64,000 nt of DNA from positions 558,001 through 622,000 of the forward strand of contig CAVZCC010000005.1 of the NCBI GenBank assembly GCA_963773765.1, read 5' to 3'. The notes beneath the pieces are model-generated. The model did not search any database. It worked only from the letters and a program-made list of their open reading frames with translations, and was not told the origin of the DNA. This DNA comes from CAVZCC01 sp963773765. Lineage in GTDB: Bacteria > Actinomycetota > Acidimicrobiia > Acidimicrobiales > Microtrichaceae. Below are positions 47,382 through 56,406 of the stretch, in pieces. The translations under genes were made by a program, and so were the position numbers. How positions within the stretch are numbered: the first letter of the stretch is position 1; each line of letters begins with the position of its first letter.

Positions 47382-48849
47382 TCAGCCGGGCGTGCACTCC
47401 TTGCCGTGGACCACGACGGTGGTGCCCGCCAGTTCCTCCACGGTGCCCCGGGCCACCAGTTCGGCGTGGTGGCTCACCCCGATCCAGCGCCGGCCGTCGG
47501 CCAGGTCCGCCACCACGAACGCCCGGGCCGGGTCGTCGCCGTCGTAGGTGACCGTGGACGTGACCACCGTGGCCGGGCCCGACGCGGCACCGGTCACCTC
47601 ACGGGTGGCGGTGGCCTGCGCCGCCTCGGCCGCGAAGTCGGCCACCAGGGCAGGCCCGGCCGGCGGCCGCGCACCCCAGACGGCGAGGCCCGGCTTGTAC
47701 AGCAGCCCCGAGACCGTGGTGACCATGGCCAACACCCCGGGATCCTCCCGCAGGCCCGGCACCATCGCGGCGGTGGCCTGGTAGGTGAAGTTGTTGAGGG
47801 GCCCACCGGCGAACGCCATCCCGCCGGTGACGGTCGGGACACGGTCCGTCAGGCCGAGCTCGCGCTGCTGGACCCGGACCGCGGCGGGGAAGCAGCTGTA
47901 GCACTCGATCAGTTCGATCTCGGCCAGCGGCCGCCCCACCTGTTCCGCCGCGGCCGCCCCCAGCAGGTTCATGGCGGGCCAGCGGTGGATGTCGGCCCGC
48001 CGGGTGAGGGACAGCGAGTGTGACGACTCGACGGCCACGTGGGGGAACACCCACCGGTCCAACGGAACCCCCGCGTCGACGGGCCGCGCCCGCGGAGCAC
48101 AGCAGCAGCGCACCGGCCTGGTCCACCGACCACTGGGTGCTGTGCCACTTGGCGTACGGGAACGCCAGCGGCCGGTTGCCCGGCCCGGCGGCGCGGAGGA
48201 ACGCCGCGGTCCGTGGTTCGGCGAAGTCGGCCAGCGGGTTGGCCTGCGCCACCGCGTTGAACCCGGCCCACAGGGCGGCGATCTCGTCCTGGTGCTGGGC
48301 CACGGTGCGCCCCTCGGCCGCCCGCAGCGCGTTGTCGATGCACGCGTACTGCTCGACCGGCGCCCAGATGCCGGCCTGCACCTCGGCGTCGGCCATGAAC
48401 TCGCCCTGCGGGGTCCACCGTTCGTCCGGGGTCGCGTCGGGCTGCGCGGTCTCGGCCGGCGTGCCACCGGCACGCTGCACCTTCAGGCGGCTGGCCATGG
48501 CCTCGCCCCCCACCACCAGCGCCACGTCCAGCGCGCCCCGGCGGATCCGGTCGAGGGCGGCGCCGATGGGGGTCTCCTGGGGGACGCCGATGTCCGAGCG
48601 CACCGTGCGGGCGCCGTGGGCACCGAGCCGGTCGGCCACCAACCTGGCCGGGTCGGGATAGGACCAGTTGCCCTCGGGCACCGCCAGCATCTGGACCGAG
48701 GCCAGCAGCGCGGGGGCGCCGGCGTCGGACCCGGCGGCCAGCGCCGCCTCCACCATGAGGTCCAGCGGCTCGACGCCGGCGGAGCCGTCGACCGGCCGGT
48801 GCGCGGTGCCGACGCCGACCAGGACGGGAGTGCGGGGGTCCACGGTCAC
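47382..48849 (-). CDS. Thiolase-like acyltransferase (acetyl-CoA acetyltransferase family), one apparent frameshift
   Basis: About 488 residues when joined. The first frame runs from VTVDPRTPVLVGVGTAHRPV through VALVVGGEAMASRLK to ALLLCSAG; an extra base near 48084-48095 shifts to ARPVDAGVPLDRWVFPHVAV, IELIECYSCFPAAVRVQQRE and GGMAFAGGPLNNFTYQATAA. The thiolase fold is clear, but the classic nucleophilic cysteine context of biosynthetic thiolases is not, placing it among SCP-2-thiolase-like proteins. The GTG start overlaps the M15 peptidase stop (GTGA). Confidence 0.75.
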
Positions 48850-49514
48850 TTGCAGCGGCCGCCCAGGCCGAAGGCCTCCAGGATGGGCCGGAACTCGTAG
48901 TGCCACGGCTCGGACGGCACCGTGCGGCACCAACCGTTGGCCCGCAGGGCGCGGTCGTCCTGGCCGGCGTTCTGGGCCCCCCAGTCCTCCAGGTCGATGG
49001 CGATGCCCGCCTCGTGCATGGACGAGCCGGGACGGGCCGCCCACGGGGGGCCGACCCGTGTGTACAGGCAGGTCTGCTCCTCCCGGGAGCGCCAGGCCAC
49101 CCGCAGCCAGATGGTGCGGGGCTCCACCGGCACCGCGTCGGCCGGGACGCCGAAGCGGGCGTAGTTGGACAGCACCTCGACCTCCTTGGCGTCCATGGCC
49201 GACCGCAACGAGGCGGCCGCCAGGTCGGGCATGCCCGCCGACCACGGCCGGGGCTGGATGCACTCGCAGAACCCGGTGCTGCCGTCGGCGTTGGTGGTGG
49301 TCATGGCCAGGAGCTTGCGCTGCACCGGGGGGAGCACCTCCGAGCCGGGCTCGTAGGGGCGACCCTCCGGCGGGTTGTCCACCAACGTCGTCCGACCCGG
49401 GATCCCGTAGGAGCAGGGGTAGGACGCCGCACCCAGGGGAGCGCAGACCGCCCCCACCAGGACGAGCGCAGCGCCGGCGACGACGACACGGACCAGGGTG
49501 GTTCGGTTCCTCAC
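48846..49514 (-). CDS. Secreted M15-type (VanY-like) D-Ala-D-Ala carboxypeptidase
   Basis: 222 residues. A signal peptide (VRVVVAGAALVLVGAVCAPL) is followed by a Cys-containing linker. Zinc ligands of the family are in SSMHEAGIAIDLEDWG (S-x-H-x3-G-x-A-x-D) and SEPWHYEFR. It probably trims peptidoglycan peptides outside the membrane. GTG start; the gene follows the M23 peptidase gene on the same strand after about 36 bases. Confidence 0.85.
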   Translation of the reverse strand: MRNRTTLVRVVVAGAALVLVGAVCAPLGAASYPCSYGIPGRTTLVDNPPEGRPYEPGSEVLPPVQRKLLAMTTTNADGSTGFCECIQPRPWSAGMPDLAAASLRSAMDAKEVEVLSNYARFGVPADAVPVEPRTIWLRVAWRSREEQTCLYTRVGPPWAARPGSSMHEAGIAIDLEDWGAQNAGQDDRALRANGWCRTVPSEPWHYEFRPILEAFGLGGRCK

Positions 49515-49550
49515 GGCGGTGACGCTACCGGCGGGTCGACGGGTCGGCTG

Positions 49551-50474
49551 CTACGGGGCGGTGGTGCACCCGACCCGGGAGGACCCGCCGCCGCCGACGC
49601 TGCGGGCGACCAGGCAGACCGCTGCTCCGGTCGGGGCCGCCACGGCACCGACCGAGGCTCCGTGGAGCGCTCCCCGGCCGTAGGTCGCGGCCACGTCGGG
49701 CCGGGACTGGTTGGCCGTCGCGGTCGCCACGGGGGAGCCGTTCACGTACACGCTCACCTTGACCGGGTCGTTGACCCGGGCGTCGAGTGCCCAGCCCGTC
49801 ACCCGGACGGAGCCGTCGGCCTCGCGGGCGACGGCGTCGAGGCTGCCGAGCGGGCTGTCGGCCAGCCGCTCCGCCTCGGTGCGGACCATCTTGGAGGCGG
49901 CGGCCAGCGAGGAGTAGGCGTTGACCACCGCACCGTCGGGGCGGTGCAGTTCGAAGTGCAGGTGCGCTGAGGTGCCCTCGGCGTTGCCGGAGTCGCCCAC
50001 CCAGCCGATGACCTCGCCCGCCTTGACCCTCTGGCCGGTGGCGATGCCGTCGGCGAAGGCCCGCTCGTAGACGTTGGATCCGTCGTCGGTGCCGGGCGTG
50101 TCGTTGTTGAGGTGGATGTACACGTACACCCACCCGTCGGTGTCGGTGAGGCGCAGGGCGTTGCCGGACAGCCCGGCGCTGGACCACGTCACCGAGGTGA
50201 TGGTGCCGTCGGCCGCTGCCACCACCGGGGTGTGCTTGGCGGCCATGAGGTCCTGGCCCTCGTGGGTGCGTCCACCGGAGCGGGGGGCACCGAAGGTGTC
50301 GCTGTAGCTGGCCTTCCCCGCCGCGACCGGGAACACGAAGCTCCGCAGCACCGGCCCGGTGGCCGGCCTGGACGGCCCGTACCGGCCGAGGGTGGCGCAC
50401 CCGGAGGCCACCAGGACCCCGGTGATCAGCAGCGCGACGAGCGCGCCCTTCCTCGTCCCGACCCAACCCTGCAC
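49551..50474 (-). CDS. M23 family metallopeptidase lipoprotein
   Basis: 307 residues from GTG at 50474, chosen for a lipoprotein signal of normal length (ALVALLITGVLVASGCATLG, lipobox cysteine) and GGAG six bases upstream; a GTG at 50516 is also possible. The M23 domain has GRTHEGQDLMA (H-x3-D) and SAHLHFELH (H-x-H) as zinc ligands. A C-terminal region with VTGWALDARVNDPVKVSVYV resembles a beta-sandwich module found repeatedly in actinobacterial secreted proteins. Confidence 0.88.
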   Translation of the reverse strand: MQGWVGTRKGALVALLITGVLVASGCATLGRYGPSRPATGPVLRSFVFPVAAGKASYSDTFGAPRSGGRTHEGQDLMAAKHTPVVAAADGTITSVTWSSAGLSGNALRLTDTDGWVYVYIHLNNDTPGTDDGSNVYERAFADGIATGQRVKAGEVIGWVGDSGNAEGTSAHLHFELHRPDGAVVNAYSSLAAASKMVRTEAERLADSPLGSLDAVAREADGSVRVTGWALDARVNDPVKVSVYVNGSPVATATANQSRPDVAATYGRGALHGASVGAVAAPTGAAVCLVARSVGGGGSSRVGCTTAP

Positions 50475-50590
50475 AGTGGACTCCGTTCCGTCCCCCTGGT
50501 TGTCGGCACGCGCCACCCGTCCCCTTGACCGGAATCTGGGCTATGAGAACCGGGCGGCATCCGCCGTTCCGAACCAGGGAGGCCGTCCCC

Positions 50591-51434
50591 ATGAACGCAC
50601 CCGTCCTGCTGGACACCCCCGCACCGGGCGTCCGCCGCATCACGCTGAACCGGCCCGAGAAGCGCAACGCGCTCAACCACGCGGTACGGGGCGGGGTGAT
50701 CGACGCCCTCCGGGACGCGGACGGCGACCCCGACATCCACGTCTCGATCATCCGCGGGGCCGGGAGCTGCTTCAGCGCCGGCTACGACCTGGGCGACGGC
50801 AACGAGGGCCAGGACCTCCCCTGGTTCACCGCGGCCGGGGAGGGGCACTGGCCCCGCCACGTGACCGAGGGCTGGATGGGCATCTGGGACCTGGCCAAGC
50901 CGGTGATCGCCCAGGTCCACGGCTACTGCCTGGCCGGCGGCAGCGAGCTGGCCACCGGGTGCGACCTGGTCTACGTGGCCGACGACGCCCGCATCGGGTA
51001 CCCCGCGGTGCGCTTCGGCGTGCCCGACATGCAGTTCCACGCCTGGTTCATGGGCATGCGGGCCGCGATGGAGATGATGGTCACCGGCGACTGGATCTCG
51101 GGCGACGAGGCGGCCCGGCTGGGCTGGGCCAACCGGGCCTTCCCCGCCGCCGACCTGGACGGCGCCGTGCTGTCCATGGCGGAGCGGATCGCGCTGGTGC
51201 CACCGGACATCGCCCAGCTCAACAAGCGGACGGTGCACCGGGCCATGGACATCATGGGCCTGCGCGCCGCCATCCGCTCCGGCACCGAGCTGTGCTCGCT
51301 GGCCATCCACCAGCGCGAGCTTCAAGGAGTTCATCAGCCAGGTGCCCGGCGGGGGCCTGACCGAGGCGCTGCAGCACCGGGACGAGCCGTTCGGCGACTA
51401 CCGGGCGGCCGAGCACCACGACGGCGAAGGTTGA
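50591..51434 (+). CDS. Enoyl-CoA hydratase/isomerase family protein, one apparent frameshift
   Basis: About 280 residues. Crotonase fold: ITLNRPEKRNALNHAVRGGV, IRGAGSCFSAGYDLGDGNEG (oxyanion hole), VHGYCLAGGSELATGCDLVY. After IHQRE, near 51318-51321, the frame changes and continues FKEFISQVPGGGLTEALQHR to the end. GGGAGG lies eight bases before the ATG. The second oxyanion loop is standard, but catalytic glutamates cannot be assigned with certainty, so substrate is open. Confidence 0.85.
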
Positions 51435-51460
51435 TCGGGCGACCACAGCGACACCCTGAC

Positions 51461-51500
51461 CCTAATCCTGATTGATTTGGTCGGGATTAGGACCTACCCT
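51461..51500 (+). promoter_or_regulatory. Promoter and inverted-repeat operator of the cysteine dioxygenase operon
   Basis: TTGATT (51472-51477) and TACCCT (51495-51500) are 17 bases apart, a good -35/-10 pair; the GTG follows eight bases after, suggesting a leaderless message. CCTAATCCTGA (51461-51471) and TCGGGATTAGG (51481-51491) are inverted, with one mismatch, and bracket the -35. Confidence 0.5.
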
Positions 51501-51507
51501 GCCGTCC

Positions 51508-52005
51508 GTGGCCATCACGACCCCGAACGCCGTCCTCCCCGACGCCCAGCTGGAAGTCATCGCCTCCGGCCTGGCAGCCGGGCTCCCGACCCACGCCCGG
51601 GACGTCGACGACCTGACGGGCCGGCGCTGGCAGCGGCTGGTGGCCACGCCGGAGTACGACGCCTGGCTCATCCAGTGGGGTCCGGACACCAACGTGGAGC
51701 CCCATGACCACGGCGGGTCCGCCGGTGCCTTCGCCGTGGCCGCGGGCGAGTTGCACGACGTGGAGTTCACCCCGGACGGGCCGCTGCACACCGTGGTGGG
51801 CCGGGGAGGCGCCCGCATCCTGGCCGCCGACGTGGTCCACGACGTCATCTGCCCGTCCGGCGGGGCGGTGAGCGTCCACGTCTACAGCCCCCCGCTGGAG
51901 CGGATGACGATCTACACCGAGGACCTCCGCCCGGAGCGGCGGGCCGAGGTGGAGCCGGAGGACCCGGCCTGGGCGGTCGACCGCATCGACCTCATCGGCC
52001 GATGA
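51508..52005 (+). CDS. Cysteine dioxygenase type I family protein
   Basis: 165 residues. Cupin motif 1 EPHDHGGSAGAFAVAAGEL supplies the H-x-H iron ligands; VVHDVICPSGG supplies the third His; VSVHVYSPPLERMTIY is the family-typical end. It oxidises cysteine to cysteine sulfinate. Start set at the GTG eight bases after the -10 box. The TGA overlaps the start of the rhodanese gene (ATGA). Confidence 0.9.
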   Translation: MAITTPNAVLPDAQLEVIASGLAAGLPTHARDVDDLTGRRWQRLVATPEYDAWLIQWGPDTNVEPHDHGGSAGAFAVAAGELHDVEFTPDGPLHTVVGRGGARILAADVVHDVICPSGGAVSVHVYSPPLERMTIYTEDLRPERRAEVEPEDPAWAVDRIDLIGR

Positions 52006-52398
52006 CCGTTCCCTCCGGGGTGGACGACCTGCTGGCCCGGGCGCGGGCCCGCCTCCCCCACCGGCCCACGCCGCCGGAACTGGTCGCGCTCCGGGCCGAC
52101 GGTGCACTCGTGGTGGACATCCGGCCCATCCACCAACGCGAGCGCGACGGCTGGCTCCCGGGTGCCGTGGTCGTCGACCGCAACGTGCTGGAGTGGCGGC
52201 TGGACCCCACCAGCCCGCATGCCCTGCCCATCGCCCCCGGACCGGACCAGGTGGTGGTGCTGGTGTGCGACGAGGGCTACGCGTCGTCGCTCGCCGCGGC
52301 CACGCTGCAGGACCTGGGGCTCCGCGGCGCGACGGACCTGGACGGCGGCTACCAGGCCTGGGCGCTGGAGGTGGGACCCGCAGGGACTCGTTCCCTGA
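52002..52398 (+). CDS. Rhodanese-like sulfurtransferase, C-terminal frameshift likely
   Basis: The domain holds ALVVDIRPIHQRERDGWLPG and the active-site loop VLVCDEGYASSLAAATLQDL with the catalytic Cys. As written, the frame runs on to 52553 and would overlap the convergent gene by 144 bases. Removing one G in GTGGGACC near 52373 gives EVDPQGLVP and a stop at 52398, about 131 residues, leaving no overlap. It is coupled to cysteine dioxygenase and probably handles sulfur from cysteine breakdown. Confidence 0.8.
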
Positions 52399-52409
52399 AC
52401 CCACGGCGA

Positions 52410-53314
52410 TCAGCCGATGCGCCGGCGCACCGCTCGCCATCGGGCGCCCAGTTCCCGGCTCATGCGGTGGCGGCTCACCCCCGTGCGGCGGCCGTCGACC
52501 ACCCACCCGTCGGCCGACGCCGACAGGGTGTGCGAGCCCTGGGAGTACCGTGACCACGGCAGGGACAGCCGTCCGAGGACCGACTCGACGAGACCCGATT
52601 CGTCCAGCCGGGTGACCTCGTTCAGGACCACCGCGGCGCCGTAGCCGGTGGAGCAGTCCTGCGCCGGCCGCACCAGGCGGTCACCGTCCCAGAAGGGCCG
52701 ACCCGCCGGACGGGACGAGGCGGCGTCCACCTTCAACGGATTGAGCGGGTGTGGCCGCCACGGACCGGTCAGGTCGGGCGCCGTCCAGGCATGGAGCGCG
52801 GCATCCGGCTCCGCGTCCCTGCGGGTGGCGAGCAACCACCACGTGCCCTCGAACCGGAACACGGTCGGGTCGACCAGCGGCACACCCTCGACCAGCGTTG
52901 CGACCCGCTCCCAGCGGAGTCCCGTTGCAGGGTCGCCGCACCGCCACAGCGCCACCTCGTCCGCCTGCCACGTCTCCGCCGTGCAGTGGATCGCGCCATC
53001 GTCCTCGACGACCGAGGGATAGGACGCATGCACCCCGGGGTCGATGACCCCGCTCACCAGACGCCAGCCGGACCCCTCCGAACGGAGGGCGCTCACGACG
53101 CCACGGTCGGTCGCCTGGTCGAACTCCTCCACCAGGATGGTCCGGCCGGTGTCGACCGGGACCTCGCACGGGTCCGCCAGGTAGCCGCCGGAGCCAGTTC
53201 TGGAAGCCAGTCCACCCGGCACCGGCGGTCGAGCAGCGTGTCGAGCGCCGACCCGTGGGTGAGACCGATCCCCCACACGTCCACGGTCAGGGTGTCCCGG
53301 AACTGGCGGTGCAA
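52410..53314 (-). CDS. Glucosamine inositolphosphorylceramide transferase-like protein, frameshifted
   Basis: The readable part has DPGVHASYPSVVEDDGAIHC, LVDPTVFRFEGTWWLLATRR, and DGDRLVRPAQDCSTGYGAAV, a five-bladed-propeller-like glycan-processing fold related to GIPC transferases. The N-terminal piece HRQFRDTLTVDVWGIGLTHG is in another frame; one base seems missing near 53190-53198. The start is uncertain (TTG at 53314 or the ATG at 53349 in another frame). Function is unproven; a surface-glycan role is likely by family. Confidence 0.55.
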
Positions 53315-53524
53315 CGTCCGGGGCCTGCCGGGCGGCGAACCGCGCCATGGTCACGTTGGGCGGGTCACGGGCGCAGCCGTCATGGCGGCTCGCCGTCCTG
53401 GTGTCCCCGACCGCACGGCACGGCCCTGCCAGGCACACAGAGCCGTCGCAGAGCAGTCCGAACCGGAGTCGGCTCGATCGACCCGATCACCCCCGAGGGG
53501 TGGCCGCTGCCGGGGCAGCGAGAG

Positions 53525-53597
53525 TGGGCCCCCTGGGGCTTGAACCCAGAACCGACGGATTAAAAGTCCGCTGCTCTGCCAATTGAGCTAGAGGCCC
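53525..53597 (-). tRNA. tRNA-Lys (anticodon TTT)
   Basis: Cloverleaf on the minus strand: acceptor GGGCCTC/GGGGCCC with one G-U pair, D-stem GCTC/GAGC, anticodon stem GCGGA/TCCGT around CTTTTAA, T-stem CTGGG/CCCAG around TTCAAGC, discriminator A. The CCA end is not encoded. TATCGT (53611-53606) lies eight bases upstream as a -10 box. Confidence 0.96.
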
Positions 53598-53824
53598 GGG
53601 ACTGCACGATAACGCCCGGCAAAGCGCGCGGCGCCTGCTCCGCCGGGATCTTCGGGTCCTCATCGACTCCTCGTGCCAAGTGCTCTCCTCAGCAGGCCCG
53701 AGCGGCTCTGCAGGTCACGGCCGCCGTCGGGTTGCTGGGGCGACCGCGAGGCTTCTGGCCGACCTGCTCGACGGGAAGGTCACGTCGCAGGAGAATCGTC
53801 TGTCCGAGCACGTTTGGAGACGTG

Positions 53825-54308
53825 ATGACCAACAAGAACACGATCTGCCTCTGGTTCGACGGGACGGCGGCAGAAGGCCGCGCAGTTCTACGCCGACACC
53901 TTTCCCGACAGCGCCGTCGGAGCGACCCTGCGGGCCCCGGGCGATTACCCGAACGGTCAGGAGGGCGACGTCCTCACGGTGGAGTTCACCGTGTGCGGCA
54001 TCCCCTGCGTCGGCCTGAACGGCGGACCGGTGTTCAGGCCCAGCGAGGCGTTCTCGTTCCAGATCGCCACAGATGACCAGGCCGAGACCGACCGGCTGTG
54101 GAACGCGATCGTGGACAACGGCGGCGAGGAGAGTGCGTGCGGATGGTGCAAGGACAAGTGGGGTGTCTCGTGGCAGATCACCCCACGCATCCTCCTCGAC
54201 GCCATCTCCGATCCCGACCCGGCGGCCGCGAAGCGTGCCTACGAGGCGATGATGGGGATGGGCAAGATCGACATCGCCGCCATCGACGCCGCCCGCACGG
54301 GCTCGTAG
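53825..54308 (+). CDS. VOC family (3-demethylubiquinone methyltransferase-like) protein, one apparent frameshift
   Basis: First frame: MTNKNTICLWFDGTAA. One extra base near 53871-53874, then KAAQFYADTFPDSAVGATLR, VLTVEFTVCGIPCVGLNGGP, and CGWCKDKWGVSWQITPRILL. This is the VOC/glyoxalase-like family often annotated from a 3-demethylubiquinone methyltransferase domain; no methyltransferase activity should be inferred. GGAG lies five bases before the ATG. About 160 residues. Confidence 0.85.
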
Positions 54309-54351
54309 GCAGCTCCCCGTCGGCCCTCCGGGGGCGCACGTGCTGCGGCAC

Positions 54352-54357
54352 TACGGT
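54352..54357 (+). promoter_or_regulatory. Probable -10 box of a leaderless promoter
   Basis: TACGGT ends seven bases before the ATG of the pentapeptide-repeat gene; no ribosome-binding sequence is seen there. Confidence 0.35.
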
Positions 54358-54364
54358 CCAGCGG

Positions 54365-55072
54365 ATGGTTCGGAGTCGTGACATCCGGGCGGTGCTCGAG
54401 TCCGACGGTGGCGACGCCGTCCTCACCGGTCCGTTCCACGGCGAACTCCACGGGCAGCAGTGGATGGAGCTGGACGCGGAGGACGCCACGTTCACCGAGG
54501 TCGACTTCAGCGAGTGCGACCTGACGGGATCACGCTTCCAGGATTGTGCGTTCACCGGCTGCAGGCTGAACGGCACCGGGATGGCCGACGCACGCCTCCG
54601 GGACGTGACGCTGAACACGACCTCCCTGGCCGGCATGCAGCTGCCCCGCGCCCGCCTCGACGGTGTGCGGTTCGACACGTGCGACCTGTCCGGCGTCGTG
54701 CTCCTGGACTCGGAGCTGACCGACGTCATGTTCGTTCGGTCGAAGCTGTCCTTCGCGAACTTCTCGGTCAGCGCGTGGTGGGATGTCGTGGTGGATCGCT
54801 GCCCCGCGATCGAAGCGGCCTTTGACGGCGCCCGGTTCCGTGACGTGAGGATCACCGCCTCTCCCCTCGATGCCAGCACGTTCCACAAGGCAACGGTGCA
54901 CCCGGGAACCCGGTTGGACATCCGAGGGTGTTCGATCGACGGAGTCGCCGGGCTGCTCCGGGTCGGGTCGATGCTCGTCGACGAGGGCCAGGCCCTGTCG
55001 ATCGCCGCCGCCCTGCTGGCCGAGCACGACGTCGAGGTCTCGAACGAGGCACCGCCGGACCCGCTCACGTGA
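54365..55072 (+). CDS. Pentapeptide-repeat protein
   Basis: 235 residues. The A(D/N)LxF-type repeat is seen over about residues 40-150: ATFTEVDFSECDLTGSRFQD, CAFTGCRLNGTGMADARLRD, ARLDGVRFDTCDLSGVVLLD. Such chains form a square right-handed beta-helix; some block DNA gyrase and give fluoroquinolone tolerance, but most have no known role. A non-repeat C-terminus of about 60 residues follows. Confidence 0.88.
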   Translation: MVRSRDIRAVLESDGGDAVLTGPFHGELHGQQWMELDAEDATFTEVDFSECDLTGSRFQDCAFTGCRLNGTGMADARLRDVTLNTTSLAGMQLPRARLDGVRFDTCDLSGVVLLDSELTDVMFVRSKLSFANFSVSAWWDVVVDRCPAIEAAFDGARFRDVRITASPLDASTFHKATVHPGTRLDIRGCSIDGVAGLLRVGSMLVDEGQALSIAAALLAEHDVEVSNEAPPDPLT

Positions 55073-55077
55073 GGACG

Positions 55078-56157
55078 TCACCAGCATCGGAACACCTGCC
55101 CGTCGAAGTCGATGCAGGTGCCTTCGGGCAGGGACGGCGTGTACGGGTCGGCCGCGTCGAGGTCGACCGCGTACCCGAGGTCCGCCAGGGAAGCGATCGT
55201 CATGCGCGACAGGGGCATGCCCTTGCCGACACCGGCCATGATCTCGTCGAAGAAGGCGGACTCCCAGTGGGGTTGCCACACGCCGTTGATGGTCATGACG
55301 GGGATGTTGCCGGACCGACCGAGGAGCGAGTACTCGGCGAGGGCCCGGGGACCGATGAAGCGGGGGTCGGCGGTGTCAGTCCCGGCGACGAGGCTGTACC
55401 ACTGGGCGATGGCGCCGAAGCCGAGGGCGTGGCCGAGCTCGTGCAGCGCGACCTCGTCCAGGTTGTCGAGCACCCGCAGGTTGGGGAGGAGCGGGCCGGT
55501 GAAGTCGACCATGGCGAATCGGGGCAGACCGTCGGGTCCGAGGACACACGGGGCGGCCCCAGCCGCGTACGGGTTGTCCCACGTCGACACGGTGACCGAG
55601 ACGACGAGGTCGTCGACGACCCCGTCGAAGGCGCTGTTGGGGCCGCACGCCTGGTCATCGAGTGTGACGGCCATGTCGCCCACGCCCCGGGTGATGACCT
55701 GCTCCCAGCGCGTGGCCGCCCATTCCATGGCAGCGAGGACGTCGGTGTCGATGGGGCCCGTGGGGCGGAGCACGATGTCGTAGCCCTCGGCGGACGCCGC
55801 TGGCGCGACCGTGTACGTGGCAGTGGCGACGGTGGTGTGGCTTCCGTCGCTCAACTCGAACCGCGCCGTGTGCGCACCGGCGCCCACGGCAGGGGCGTTG
55901 CGGCTCGCCGTCGGCGGGCACGGGTCGTACGTGTCGTCCCACACGCCGTCTCCGTCTGCATCCAGCCGACAGGTGAGCGGGTCACCCTGGGGATCGGAGA
56001 CCTGCCAGGCGAACGGCACGAGGGCCGGGTCGACGTGGGGTGCGCCGGCCACGGTGAACGAACTGACCACCGGCGCCTGCGGCGGAGGGGTGTCCGGCGG
56101 TGGCACGCAGGCCACGGCGACGAGGGCGACAGCGGCGAGGACGGTCAGGCGGCGCAT
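55078..56157 (-). CDS. Secreted lipoprotein zinc metalloprotease (leishmanolysin-like)
   Basis: 359 residues. Lipoprotein signal RLTVLAAVALVAVACVPPP (lipobox Cys near 20). A domain with DPQGDPLTCRLDADGDGVWD resembles an immunoglobulin-like or calcium-binding module. The protease centre is VALHELGHALGFGAIAQW (HExxHxxGxxH-type without the last His in the quoted part). A near-terminal methionine turn is suggested by PLSRMTIASLADLGY. GGGGAAGGGG lies just before the ATG. Confidence 0.8.
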   Translation of the reverse strand: MRRLTVLAAVALVAVACVPPPDTPPPQAPVVSSFTVAGAPHVDPALVPFAWQVSDPQGDPLTCRLDADGDGVWDDTYDPCPPTASRNAPAVGAGAHTARFELSDGSHTTVATATYTVAPAASAEGYDIVLRPTGPIDTDVLAAMEWAATRWEQVITRGVGDMAVTLDDQACGPNSAFDGVVDDLVVSVTVSTWDNPYAAGAAPCVLGPDGLPRFAMVDFTGPLLPNLRVLDNLDEVALHELGHALGFGAIAQWYSLVAGTDTADPRFIGPRALAEYSLLGRSGNIPVMTINGVWQPHWESAFFDEIMAGVGKGMPLSRMTIASLADLGYAVDLDAADPYTPSLPEGTCIDFDGQVFRCW

Positions 56158-56406
56158 GACCCCTTCCCCTTTCCCCGGAGAAGCACCGCGACGTGGGGCC
56201 CGGCGCGGGTGCCCCGGCTCCCTTCCATTGTCCGCCCGATGCCGCGCCGGCGCCACCACTGATGGGTCACAACCCTCGGCCGGAGCCGCCACATCGGAAC
56301 GACCAGGTGCGGAAGTACAGGTCGTTGACGGTCTGCGACCCCCTCCGGGGAAGCAGGCGTTGAACACGACGGCGTCGCCGCCGGCAGAGGGACCGACGGG
56401 AACGGC

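Noticed and set aside
51461..51491. Inverted repeat after the enoyl-CoA hydratase as its terminator
   Set aside because: No T run follows and the arms fit around a good promoter for the next gene; a dual role cannot be excluded.
53439..53524. Small open frames around tRNA-Lys
   Set aside because: They have no start signal, no motif and overlap the tRNA; I see nothing coding between 53315 and 53524.
56158..56406. N-terminal extension of the metalloprotease into the gap
   Set aside because: The in-frame stretch lacks a signal peptide at its start, and the lipoprotein signal begins exactly at 56157 behind a ribosome site; the gap itself shows no other feature.
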